From Burkholderiales bacterium (GTDB lineage Bacteria > Pseudomonadota > Gammaproteobacteria > Burkholderiales > Casimicrobiaceae), in assembly GCA_020852555.1 (NCBI GenBank), contig JADZAQ010000159.1, positions 1 to 51,851 on the forward strand: 51,851 nt of DNA, written 5' to 3'. The position numbers were made by a program, and so were the translations under genes. Position 1 is the stretch's first letter. Each line of letters opens with the position of its first letter. The notes below the pieces were generated by a model that saw only the letters and a program-made list of their open reading frames with translations, did no database searches and was not told where the DNA came from. Positions 31,575-40,696 of this stretch are shown piece by piece.

Positions 31575-32915
31575 CTAATCGAGGCCGTAGGCGATGCGCA
31601 GCAGCGTCAGCGGATGCTCCTTGCGCGCGCGCGACGTCCCGCTCTCGGTGATGCCCTGCATGATGCGCCGCCCCGCGATCGGACAGTCGGAGCTCACGAA
31701 GTCGGGATCGGGGGCGGCCATGCGGGTGAAGACGGGCTTGCCGATCTTCATCGACATCGCGAAGAATTCCGCCTTGACGCCGTAGGTGCCGTCGTGCCCG
31801 GCGCAGCGCTCGACGGTCTCGACCTCGGTTCCCGGCACCCACTCCAGCACCTCGCGCGTCTTCTGCCCCACGTTCTGCACGCGCGAATGGCAGGGGATGT
31901 GATAGCTCACCTTGCCGAGCGGCTTCGCGAATTCGCGCTTGAGGAGGCCGTCCTTGTCGCGCGCGACGAAATACTCGAACGGATCGAACATCGCCTGCGC
32001 CACGCGCTTCAGTTCGTCACGCTCGGGGAAGAGCAGCGGCAGTTCCTGCTTGAACATCAGCGTACACGAGGGAACCGGGGTGACGATCGCGTAACCCTCG
32101 GCGGCAAAGCGCACGAGCGACGGGAGGTTGCGCTCCATCAGCCGCTCGACCGCGGCGAGATCGCCGAGTTCGAGCTTGGGCATCCCGCAGCAGACCTCGC
32201 TGTCGGCGAAGAAGAAGGGAATCTCGTTGTGCGCGAGCAGCTTGACGAGATCGTTGCCGATCCCCGGCTCGTTGTAGTTGACGTAGCAGGTGGTGAAGAT
32301 GGCGACCTTTCCCGGAGTGCGCTCGCCATCGCGGACCGGCCACGGCCCCGGCGCCGGCAACCGCCGGCGAAACGGTCGTTTGGCGTAGGTGGGAAGCTCG
32401 GCCTTGGCCGCCACGCCGAGCGTGGATTCCAGCGCCTTGCGCAAGGATGGCGACGCATTGGCCGCATTCACCACCGCGGCCATGCCGGGGGCGGTCGCGA
32501 GCCGGCCCAAACGATCGGTCCCGGTGAGGAGCTTGTCGCGAAACTTGACGGGGCCGTCGGCGAATTTCTTCGCCTTGGCGCGCAGCATGAGGTGCGGGAA
32601 GTCGACGTTCCACGGATGCGGCGGAACGTACGGGCACTTCGTCATGTAGCACAGGTCGCACAGGTAGCACTCGTCGACGACCTTCGCATAGTCGGCCTTG
32701 GCGACGCCGTCGACCTCGCCCGTGCTGCTCTCGTCGACGAGATCGAAGAGCGTGGGGAACGAACCGCACAGACTCACGCAGCGCCGACACCCGTGACAAA
32801 TGTCGAAGACGCGGGCGAGCTCCTTGTCGAGCGCCTCCTGATCGAGGAACTCGGGGCTGCGCCAGTCGATCGGGTGGCGCGTGGGGCGCTCGAGGCTACC
32901 TTCGCGTGTGGTCAT
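31575..32915 (-). CDS. Heterodisulfide reductase-type Fe-S oxidoreductase (GlpC/CCG family)
   Basis: This 446-residue protein has two N-terminal ferredoxin-like [4Fe-4S] motifs: C40-x2-C43-x2-C46-x3-C50 (CHGCRRCVSLC) and C83-x2-C86-x2-C89-x4-C94P (CYLCDLCYMTKCP). The C-terminal half resembles the CCG domains of GlpC and HdrB. One motif is clear (CCGMPKLELGD) and one is degenerate (CAGHDGTYGVKAEF). A later SDCPIAGRRIMQGI contains another conserved Cys. The extra residue in the second ferredoxin motif is worth noting. It is probably a soluble or membrane-associated electron carrier paired with rubrerythrin, and its partner and substrate are unknown. The start at 32915 is the first ATG. Confidence 0.9.
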   Translation of the reverse strand: MTTREGSLERPTRHPIDWRSPEFLDQEALDKELARVFDICHGCRRCVSLCGSFPTLFDLVDESSTGEVDGVAKADYAKVVDECYLCDLCYMTKCPYVPPHPWNVDFPHLMLRAKAKKFADGPVKFRDKLLTGTDRLGRLATAPGMAAVVNAANASPSLRKALESTLGVAAKAELPTYAKRPFRRRLPAPGPWPVRDGERTPGKVAIFTTCYVNYNEPGIGNDLVKLLAHNEIPFFFADSEVCCGMPKLELGDLAAVERLMERNLPSLVRFAAEGYAIVTPVPSCTLMFKQELPLLFPERDELKRVAQAMFDPFEYFVARDKDGLLKREFAKPLGKVSYHIPCHSRVQNVGQKTREVLEWVPGTEVETVERCAGHDGTYGVKAEFFAMSMKIGKPVFTRMAAPDPDFVSSDCPIAGRRIMQGITESGTSRARKEHPLTLLRIAYGLD

Positions 32916-32970
32916 GGTGCGTCACCGCAGAACATCGAACGAACCGTGCGCCGCGCAGCGCACGTTGAAG

Positions 32971-32996
32971 CCGCGCGCCCGCTGCCGGGCGCGCGG
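32971..32996. repeat. Strong hairpin between rubrerythrin and Fe-S genes
   Basis: Perfect 11-base arms, ccgcgcgcccg (32971-32981) and cgggcgcgcgg (32986-32996), flank a 4-base loop. It starts 17 bases after the rubrerythrin stop and precedes the Fe-S gene by 56 bases. No T-run follows on the minus strand. It probably acts as an mRNA stabiliser or partial terminator that sets more rubrerythrin than Fe-S protein; this is inferred. Confidence 0.6.
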
Positions 32997-33012
32997 GTAT
33001 CGCGCTTACCGC

Positions 33013-33435
33013 TCAGTCGGCCAGCGTGTCGAGCGCCTTCTGGAAGCGGTTGGCGTGCGAGCGTTCGGCCTTGGCGAGCGTCTCGAACCAGTCGGCGATC
33101 TCGTCGAAGCCTTCGGCGCGCGCCGACTTCGCCATGCCCGGGTACATGTCGGTGTACTCGTGCGTCTCGCCGGCTACCGCCGACTTCAGGTTCGCGCGGC
33201 TTGCGCCGATCGGCAGATCGGTCGCGGGATCGCCCACCGCGGCGAGGTAGTCGAGGTGACCGTGGGCGTGCCCGGTCTCGCCTTCCGCCGTCGAGCGGAA
33301 GAGCGCGGCAACGTCGTTCTGTCCCTCGACATCCGCCTTGTTGGCGAAGTAGAGGTAGCGCCGATTTGCCTGCGACTCACCCGCGAACGCGGCCTTGAGG
33401 TTCTCGTGCGTCTTGGTGCCTGCCAGTGGTTTCAT
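33013..33435 (-). CDS. Rubrerythrin-type ferritin-like protein without rubredoxin domain
   Basis: This 140-residue four-helix di-iron protein shows the ligands and signatures [42 protein letters not shown] and [10 protein letters not shown]. The protein stops right after the bundle (KALDTLAD), so the C-terminal rubredoxin Cys4 domain of classical rubrerythrins is missing. It then needs an outside electron donor, and the downstream Fe-S oxidoreductase is the obvious candidate (inference). GAGGAG lies 5 bases before the ATG at 33435. Rubrerythrins reduce hydrogen peroxide. It is the first gene of the rubrerythrin / Fe-S / DUF3501 operon. Confidence 0.93.
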   Translation of the reverse strand: MKPLAGTKTHENLKAAFAGESQANRRYLYFANKADVEGQNDVAALFRSTAEGETGHAHGHLDYLAAVGDPATDLPIGASRANLKSAVAGETHEYTDMYPGMAKSARAEGFDEIADWFETLAKAERSHANRFQKALDTLAD

Positions 33436-33572
33436 GGAATCTCCTCGGTGTTCGAGCGAGTCTTCGTGGACCCGCTGCCCTTCCATCTGATGGTACCTGC
33501 CCCATCAGGCTCACACGCATTGTGCCCATCGCCGGCGGGATACGTCCAATAAATTGTGCCAATGCGAACGAT

Positions 33573-33613
33573 AGGATTCGCTGGCGAATGGGAATCATTC
33601 GCCAGCGAATCCT
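33573..33613. repeat. Perfect 18-bp inverted repeat upstream of rubrerythrin
   Basis: The arms aggattcgctggcgaatg (33573-33590) and cattcgccagcgaatcct (33596-33613) are perfectly complementary around the 5-base loop ggaat. It lies 43 bases after the end of malate synthase and 138 bases before rubrerythrin. No T-run follows on the minus strand. It could be a factor-independent stop lacking the U tract, a repressor operator or a REP-like element. Confidence 0.85.
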
Positions 33614-33656
33614 CGGGCCGTAACCGCGGCACCGCGCGACGCGAAGACCCCCCGCT

Positions 33657-35258
<1,602 letters not shown>

Positions 35259-35353
35259 GAAAACCTCGCTTGCCGTGCGGATGAATGGCGCCGGGCGGAG
35301 CGCCGCCGGCGGTGCGGGTACGGAAGTCGACGACATCCGCGGTTGGCGACGGA

Positions 35354-35372
35354 TGTGAAAACGACTTTCACA
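35354..35372. promoter_or_regulatory. Palindrome in the malate synthase leader
   Basis: The sequence tgtgaaa-N5-tttcaca is a perfect 7-base inverted repeat (35354-35360 and 35366-35372). It lies about 7 bases downstream of the -10 box of the aceB promoter, overlapping the expected transcription start. That is a normal place for a repressor operator. The regulator is unknown. Confidence 0.55.
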
Positions 35373-35378
35373 AACGCC

Positions 35379-35406
35379 ATTCTACGCGAGTTTGCAGGTG
35401 CAGCAA
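35379..35406 (-). promoter_or_regulatory. Sigma-70 promoter for malate synthase
   Basis: On the minus strand TTGCTG (35401-35406) is followed after 16 bases by TAGAAT (35379-35384). The expected start is near 35372, giving a leader of about 115 bases before aceB. The palindrome next to it supports active regulation. Confidence 0.55.
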
Positions 35407-35427
35407 GAGGCGGCCGAGGCGCTCCGA

Positions 35428-35500
35428 GAGCGACGGCCGGGGGTGAGCGTCAGGCGTCGCACTCCAGGAGCGACGGCCGGAGGTGAGCGTCAGGCGTCGC
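35428..35500. repeat. Tandem 33-base direct repeat at the 3' end of the Ehr-like operon
   Basis: The unit at 35428-35460 recurs at 35468-35500 with a single mismatch and a 40-base period. It begins gagcgacggccgg and ends gagcgtcaggcgtcgc. The second copy contains the last codons and stop of the NuoB/HyfI-like gene. The first copy therefore looks like a duplication of the gene's 3' end. Confidence 0.8.
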
Positions 35501-36026
35501 GCGCCTGAGCGTCGGACGCGGGTCGCGCGCGGATCGCCGCCAGGATGCCCTGCAGCAGCGCCGTCGGCGTGGGTGGGCAGCCGGGAATCTCGACGTCCAC
35601 CGGAAGGACGTTGGCCACGGCGCCCAGGCTCGCGTAACTCTCGCCGAAGATGCCGCCGTGACACCCGCAGTCGCCGACCGCGACGACGAGCTTGGGCTCG
35701 GGCGTGGCGTCCCAGGTCCGCCGGAGCGCGGTCGCCATGTGCTTCGACACCGGCCCCGTGACGAGGAGCAGGTCGGCGTGGCGCGGGCTCGCGACGAAAC
35801 GGATGCCCATGCCTTCGATGTTGTAGTACGGGTTGCCGAGCGCGTGGATCTCGAGTTCGCAGCCGTTGCAGGAGCCGGCGTCGACCACCCGGATGGTGAG
35901 CGCGCGGCCGAGCACCGCGAGGATGTCGCCCTGCAGGCGCGCGACCTTCGCCATTTCGTCGGCCGGGGCGGGCGGCGTCTCGGTGCGCACGCCGACCTTC
36001 ACGATCTGCTTCAGCATCCGCAGCAT
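35490..36026 (-). CDS. NuoB/HyfI-like Fe-S subunit of an Ehr-type complex
   Basis: This 178-residue small subunit is related to NuoB and to the small subunits of group 4 [NiFe]-hydrogenases. Four ligands for one [4Fe-4S] cluster are seen: C53-x2-C56 (SCNGCELEIHAL), C120 (VAVGDCGCHGGIFGES) and C150 (EIPGCPPTPTALLQGI). The cluster site equivalent to N2 thus appears intact, in contrast to the degenerate large subunit. The start MLRMLKQIVKVGV at 36026 lies 2 bases after the large-subunit stop. It is the last gene of a six-gene operon. The C-terminal tail is encoded in a tandem repeat. Confidence 0.9.
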   Translation of the reverse strand: MLRMLKQIVKVGVRTETPPAPADEMAKVARLQGDILAVLGRALTIRVVDAGSCNGCELEIHALGNPYYNIEGMGIRFVASPRHADLLLVTGPVSKHMATALRRTWDATPEPKLVVAVGDCGCHGGIFGESYASLGAVANVLPVDVEIPGCPPTPTALLQGILAAIRARPASDAQARDA

Positions 36027-36028
36027 GG

Positions 36029-37585
36029 TCAGAGGTCCGGTCCGCTGTAGGAGAGGTTGAACGACTTGTTGATGAGGGGGAAGTCGGGAACGATGTTGCC
36101 GATTACCGCGTGCTCGATCACCGGCCAGTTCGCCCACGACGGATCGTGCGGATGGCAGCGGCGGATCGTGCCGCCCGCCCCGGTCTCGAGCGCGACGAGC
36201 ACCGGGCCGCGCCAGCCTTCGACGTAACCCAGCCCGAGCTTCGCCGGCAACGTCTCCGGCAGCGCCGCGCGAACCTCGCCGCCGGGCAGGCGGTCGGCGA
36301 TCGCGCGCACCAGCCGCAGCGACTCGACGAGCTCATCGAAGCGGACCGCGACGCGCGCGGCGACGTCGCCGCCGCCGGCGCTGAACTTGCGGACGGCGAG
36401 CGCATCCCAGGGGGCGGACGGGAAGTCGCAGCGCAGGTCGCGCGCCTGGCCGCTCGCGCGCCCCGCGAGGCCGCCAAGGCCGAGTTGCGCGGCAAGCTCG
36501 GGGGTCACCCGGCCGCAGGTGCGAAAGCGATCCTGCAGTCCGTCGTGCTCGTCGTAGATCGCGCGCAGCGTCGCGACCTCGCCGGCGATGCGCACGGCCT
36601 CGTCGGCCATCGCGGCGAGACACTCGCGCGCCACGTCGCACGCGACGCCGCCGGGCGCCACGAAATCCATCATGAAGCGGTGGCCGAACGCCTCGCGGTT
36701 CGCGCGCACGACGTCCTCCCGAAGCCGCGAGAACTGCGCCAGCCCGAACGCGAAGCCGCCGTCGTTGCCGATGGCGCCCAGGTCGCCCAAGTGGTTCGCG
36801 ATGCGCTCGCGCTCGAGGGCGAGCGCACGCAGCCACAACGCACGCGGCGGCACGCCGGCGCCCGCGATCGCCTCGAGGGCCTGCGCGTACGCCCACGCGT
36901 ACGCCACCGTGCTATCGCCGGACACGCGTCCCGCGAGCCGGTACGCATCGGCGGCGGACATCGCCTCGAAGCGCTTCTCGATCCCCTTGTGCGCGTAGGA
37001 AAAGCGCTCCTCGAGCCGCAGCACCTTCTCGCCGACGACCTGGAAGCGGAAGTGCCCGGGCTCGATGATGCCGGCGTGCACGGGTCCGACCGCGATCTCG
37101 TGCACGCCGTCACCCTCGACGCGGACGAACTCGTACTCCTCCTGGCCCGGCCCCCACTTCGGCGACGCCTCGAAGTCGCGGCGCAGCGGAAAGCAGTCGA
37201 TCGGCCAGCTCGCCATCCACGCCCACGGCCGCTGGTCGTCGGCCTCCGACGCGACGCCCATGAGGTCGAACGCGGCACGCTGCATGCGACCGGCGGCCGG
37301 GAAAATCGCCGAAACGTCGCCATAGCGCGCATCGGGCAGGTCGGGCAGCGTGGTCTCGAGCACCGCGAGCCCGGCGGCGCCGCCCAACGCGACGTGCACG
37401 ACGAAACCCCTGCCGCGATCGCGCCCGTCGCTCGTCCATAGCGCCACGAGGTGCGCCCCCTGCTCCTGCGCAATGCGGCAGGCGGCGACGAGCTGCCCCG
37501 ACCCCACCGGGATGCGCACGGCCGGTACCGCCGAGGGCAGCGTCGCGCCGGCGAGTCCGAGACGGGAGAGGTCCATTTCGCTCAC
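36029..37585 (-). CDS. NuoC-NuoD/HyfG-like large subunit lacking Ni-Fe ligands
   Basis: This 518-residue protein fuses a NuoC-like N-terminal domain (ending near WPIDCFPLRRDFE) to a NuoD/hydrogenase large-subunit-like domain (VGPVHAGIIEPGHFRFQVVGEKVLRLEERFSYAHKGIEKRFE). Hydrogenases have an N-terminal RxCGxC motif, but here the region reads RVSGDSTVAYAWAYA. The C-terminal DPCxxC motif is replaced by INKSFNLSYSGPDL. Neither Cys pair is present, so it cannot carry the Ni-Fe centre. This is the defining trait of energy-converting hydrogenase-related (Ehr) complexes. I chose the GTG at 37585 because it overlaps the previous stop (GTGA); ATG 37576 is an alternative. Confidence 0.88.
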   Translation of the reverse strand: MSEMDLSRLGLAGATLPSAVPAVRIPVGSGQLVAACRIAQEQGAHLVALWTSDGRDRGRGFVVHVALGGAAGLAVLETTLPDLPDARYGDVSAIFPAAGRMQRAAFDLMGVASEADDQRPWAWMASWPIDCFPLRRDFEASPKWGPGQEEYEFVRVEGDGVHEIAVGPVHAGIIEPGHFRFQVVGEKVLRLEERFSYAHKGIEKRFEAMSAADAYRLAGRVSGDSTVAYAWAYAQALEAIAGAGVPPRALWLRALALERERIANHLGDLGAIGNDGGFAFGLAQFSRLREDVVRANREAFGHRFMMDFVAPGGVACDVARECLAAMADEAVRIAGEVATLRAIYDEHDGLQDRFRTCGRVTPELAAQLGLGGLAGRASGQARDLRCDFPSAPWDALAVRKFSAGGGDVAARVAVRFDELVESLRLVRAIADRLPGGEVRAALPETLPAKLGLGYVEGWRGPVLVALETGAGGTIRRCHPHDPSWANWPVIEHAVIGNIVPDFPLINKSFNLSYSGPDL

Positions 37586-39033
37586 CCGATCAGCAGCGCC
37601 GCCTGCCGGTACCACGCGGCGAGGAACGGCGGAATCCACAGGCCCAGCATCAGGACGAGCGCGAGGTGCACGAACACCGGCACCATCGCCGGGCGGTGCG
37701 GCAGGCGCGCCGCCACCGGTTCACCGAACGCCATCGGCTGCACCTTCGAGAACACGGCGGCGAACGCGACGCCCAGCGCGACGAGCAGGAACGGCGTCGC
37801 CCACGGCTGCTCGCGCATCGCGGTCGTGAGGATCAGGAACTCGCTCGCGAAGACGCCGAACGGAGGCATGCCGAGGATCGCGAGCGTGCCGATCATGAGT
37901 CCCCAGCCCACGACCGGGCTCGTGGTGATGAGGCCGCGAATGCCGTCCATCAGTTGCGTGCCGCTCTTCTGCGTCGCGTGGCCGACCGCGAAGAAGATCG
38001 CCGACTTGGTGAGCGAGTGCACGGTCATATGCAGGAGCCCGGCGAAGTTGGCGATCGCGCCGCCCATGCCGAACGCGAACGTGACGATCCCCATGTGCTC
38101 GATCGACGAGTAGGCGAACAGCCGCTTGATGTCGCGCTGCCGCGAGAGCAGGAACGCCGCGACGACGACCGACAGCAGCCCGAAACCCATCATCAGGTTC
38201 TTCGCGAACGCGGTAGGGACTGCCCCCTCGACCAGCACCTTGCAGCGGACGACCGCGTAGAGCGCGACGTTGAGCAGGAGCCCCGAGAGCACCGCCGAGA
38301 CCGGCGTCGGCCCCTCGGCGTGCGCGTCGGGCAGCCAGTTGTGCAGCGGGACGAGCCCGACCTTCGTCCCGTAGCCGACCAGCAGGAAGACGAACGCGAG
38401 CGAGAGCACCGTGGGCTCGAGCTGCGCCTTCACCGCGTCGAGCTCGGTCCACAGGAGCGCGCCGCCGCCGGCGCCGAGCAGCTTCTCGGCGGCGAAGAAG
38501 AGCAGGATCGTGCCGAAGAGTGCCTGCGCGATGCCGACGCCGCACAGGATGAAGTACTTCCACGCCGCCTCGAGGCTCGCGGGCGTCCGGTACAGCGAGA
38601 CCAGCAGCACGGTGGCGAGCGTCGCCGCCTCGAGAGCGACCCACAGGATGCCCATGTTGTTGGCGAGCAGCGCCAGCAGCATCGTGAAGATGAACAGCTG
38701 GTACATGCCATGGTAGAGCCGCAGTCGCGCGGCATTCACGTGGCCACGCTCCCGCTCGATGCGCATGTACGGGCGCGAGAAGATCGCGGTCGTGAAACCG
38801 ACGAACGCGGTGAGCGCCACGAGGAACACGTTGAACGAATCGACGAAGAACGTCCTGTCGAGCGCGAGCAGCGGCCCGGCGGCGATCACGCGCGCGGTCA
38901 GCGCCGCCGCCGCGACGAACGTCGCCAGGCTCACGGCGATGTTGACCGTCGCCGCGGCGGCGCGCCCGCCCACCAGCGCGAGCACGAGCGCGCCCGCGAG
39001 CGGGATCCCCAGCACGGCCACGATCTCGATCAC
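37582..39033 (-). CDS. HyfF/NuoN-like antiporter-type membrane subunit
   Basis: This 483-residue polytopic protein has about 14 membrane segments and belongs to the Mrp antiporter / NuoL-M-N family. Conserved ion-path residues are seen: Glu in WVALEAATLATVLLVSLYR, Lys in GYGTKVGLVPLHNWLPDAHAE, the TPVSAVLSGLLLNVALYA block, and Lys in HSLTKSAIFFAVGHAT. The subunit can therefore probably pump or conduct protons or sodium. It overlaps the large-subunit gene by 4 bases. This is one of two antiporter-like subunits in the operon. Confidence 0.9.
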   Translation of the reverse strand: MIEIVAVLGIPLAGALVLALVGGRAAAATVNIAVSLATFVAAAALTARVIAAGPLLALDRTFFVDSFNVFLVALTAFVGFTTAIFSRPYMRIERERGHVNAARLRLYHGMYQLFIFTMLLALLANNMGILWVALEAATLATVLLVSLYRTPASLEAAWKYFILCGVGIAQALFGTILLFFAAEKLLGAGGGALLWTELDAVKAQLEPTVLSLAFVFLLVGYGTKVGLVPLHNWLPDAHAEGPTPVSAVLSGLLLNVALYAVVRCKVLVEGAVPTAFAKNLMMGFGLLSVVVAAFLLSRQRDIKRLFAYSSIEHMGIVTFAFGMGGAIANFAGLLHMTVHSLTKSAIFFAVGHATQKSGTQLMDGIRGLITTSPVVGWGLMIGTLAILGMPPFGVFASEFLILTTAMREQPWATPFLLVALGVAFAAVFSKVQPMAFGEPVAARLPHRPAMVPVFVHLALVLMLGLWIPPFLAAWYRQAALLIG

Positions 39034-39070
39034 GCCGCGCCCCCCCGCGCCGCACGATGCGCCCGGCGGC

Positions 39071-39742
39071 TCACTCGCTCTCCTCCTTCAGCGTCTCGAG
39101 GTGCTTGAGATCGAGGCTGTCGAACTGTTCGCGGATCTGAAAGAAGAACACGCCGAGGATCAGCACGCCGACGAGCACGTCGAGCGCGATGCCGAGCTCG
39201 ACCACCAGCGGCATCCCGTAGGTCGCGCTCGTCGCGGCGAAGAGGAGTCCGTTCTCCATCGAGAGGAAGCCGATCACCTGCGGGATCGCCTTGCGCCGCG
39301 TGATCATCATCAGGAACGACAGCATGACGCAGGCCAGCGCGATGCCCAGCGTCGAGCGGGTGACGGTGCTCGCGAGCTGCGAGATCGGCACCGCGAGGTT
39401 GAAGGCGAACACCACGAGCACGATGCCGATCAGCATCGTGGTCGGCACGTTGATGAGCCCCTCGACGTCCCACCTGACGTCGAGCTGCCGCATCAGCCGG
39501 TGGAGGATCCACGGCAGGACGAGCACCTTCAGCACGAAGGTGAGCCCCGCCGACCAATAGAGGTGCTCCTGCCCGGTCCCGTACGCGACGATCGCGGTCG
39601 AGGCGGCCAGCGCGAGCCCCTGCGCGGCGAAGAGGTCGATGAGCGACAGGACGCGCCGCTGCGCGAGCATCGCGAACGCCAGCAGGAGCAGGATCGCAGC
39701 GAGGAGGTTGATGAGCTGCGCGTAGAGCGGGAGCAGGTGCAC
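39071..39742 (-). CDS. HyfE/NuoK-like membrane subunit
   Basis: This 223-residue hydrophobic protein has about six membrane segments and matches hydrogenase-4 component E, which is related to NuoK. The C-terminal half contains IPQVIGFLSMENGLLFAATSATYGMPLVVELGIALDVLVGVLI, with the buried Glu residues expected for the family. It ends with a charged tail (QFDSLDLKHLETLKEESE). It lies 3 bases after the NuoH-like gene. Confidence 0.88.
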   Translation of the reverse strand: MHLLPLYAQLINLLAAILLLLAFAMLAQRRVLSLIDLFAAQGLALAASTAIVAYGTGQEHLYWSAGLTFVLKVLVLPWILHRLMRQLDVRWDVEGLINVPTTMLIGIVLVVFAFNLAVPISQLASTVTRSTLGIALACVMLSFLMMITRRKAIPQVIGFLSMENGLLFAATSATYGMPLVVELGIALDVLVGVLILGVFFFQIREQFDSLDLKHLETLKEESE

Positions 39743-39745
39743 GGC

Positions 39746-40696
39746 TTAGCTCCCCAGCAGCAGGTGGACGAGCATCGCCAGCACCGCGAGCAGGAACGCG
39801 GTGCCGAGGAACTCGGGGGCCCGGAAGATCCGCATCTTCGCCGACGCCGTCTCGATCAGCGCGAGCAGGAATCCGCCCGCCGCGAGCTTGCTGACCAGCG
39901 CCGGCACCGCGAGCGCGATCGCGACCCAGTCGTCACTGCCCTGCGCGATGCCGAACGGAAAGAACAGCGCGAGCCCGATGCACGAGTAGTTGAACAGCTT
40001 GAGCCACGACGCCCACTCGATGAGCGCGAGGTGGCGCGCCGAGTATTCGAGCAGCATCGCCTCGTGGATCATCGTGAGCTCGAGGTGGGTGGCCGGATTG
40101 TCGACCGGGATGCGGGCGTTCTCGGCGAGCGAGACCATCGTGAACGCGACGCCGGCGAACGCGAGCGACGGGTAGATCGCGAGCTCGCGGTGCGCGAGCG
40201 AGTCCACGATCGACGGCAGCGAGGTCGAACCCGAGATGAGCGACGCGGTGAACAAGACCATGAGCAACGCCGGTTCGGCGAGGAAGCCGACGAACATCTC
40301 GCGACGGGCGCCGAGCGAGCCGAACGCGGTGCCGATGTCCATCGCCGCGAGCGCGATGAACACGCGGGCGAGTGCGAAGAGGCCGACCAGCGCGATCGCG
40401 TCGGCCGCCGCCGCGAACGGCAGGTCGGTCGCGAGCGACGGGACGATCGCCGCCGCGCAGCACATCGCGCCGAACACGACGTAGGGCGTGAGCCGGAAGA
40501 TCGGCGAGGCGTTGCTCGCGACGACCGCGTCCTTGGTGAAGAGCTTGCGGATCGTGCGGTAGGGCAGCGTGAGCGGCGGCGCGCTGCGGTTCGACAGCCA
40601 CGCGCGGCACTGGTTGACCCAGCCGACGAGCAGCGGCGCGAGCACCAGGGCGAGCGCGACCTGCACGAGCTGCGAGAGGAGCGCCGTCACGCTCAT
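39746..40696 (-). CDS. HyfC/NuoH-like membrane subunit
   Basis: This 316-residue membrane protein is related to NuoH and to HyfC/HycD. It shows the N-terminal VNQCRAWLSNRSAPPLTLPYRTIRKLFTKD, then EMFVGFLAEPALLMVLF, and the strongly conserved charged loop NARIPVDNPATHLELTMIHEAMLLEYSARHLAL. In complex I that loop lines the quinone/coupling site. The ATG overlaps the previous stop (ATGA). The start at 40696 was chosen because the much longer open frame upstream is a shadow of the HyfB-like gene. Confidence 0.9.
   Translation of the reverse strand: MSVTALLSQLVQVALALVLAPLLVGWVNQCRAWLSNRSAPPLTLPYRTIRKLFTKDAVVASNASPIFRLTPYVVFGAMCCAAAIVPSLATDLPFAAAADAIALVGLFALARVFIALAAMDIGTAFGSLGARREMFVGFLAEPALLMVLFTASLISGSTSLPSIVDSLAHRELAIYPSLAFAGVAFTMVSLAENARIPVDNPATHLELTMIHEAMLLEYSARHLALIEWASWLKLFNYSCIGLALFFPFGIAQGSDDWVAIALAVPALVSKLAAGGFLLALIETASAKMRIFRAPEFLGTAFLLAVLAMLVHLLLGS

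Noticed and set aside
33540-33575. Sigma-54 promoter before rubrerythrin (TTGGCACAATTTATTGG)
   Set aside because: The spacing between the GG and GC elements is off by one and the downstream element reads TTGG, not TTGC.
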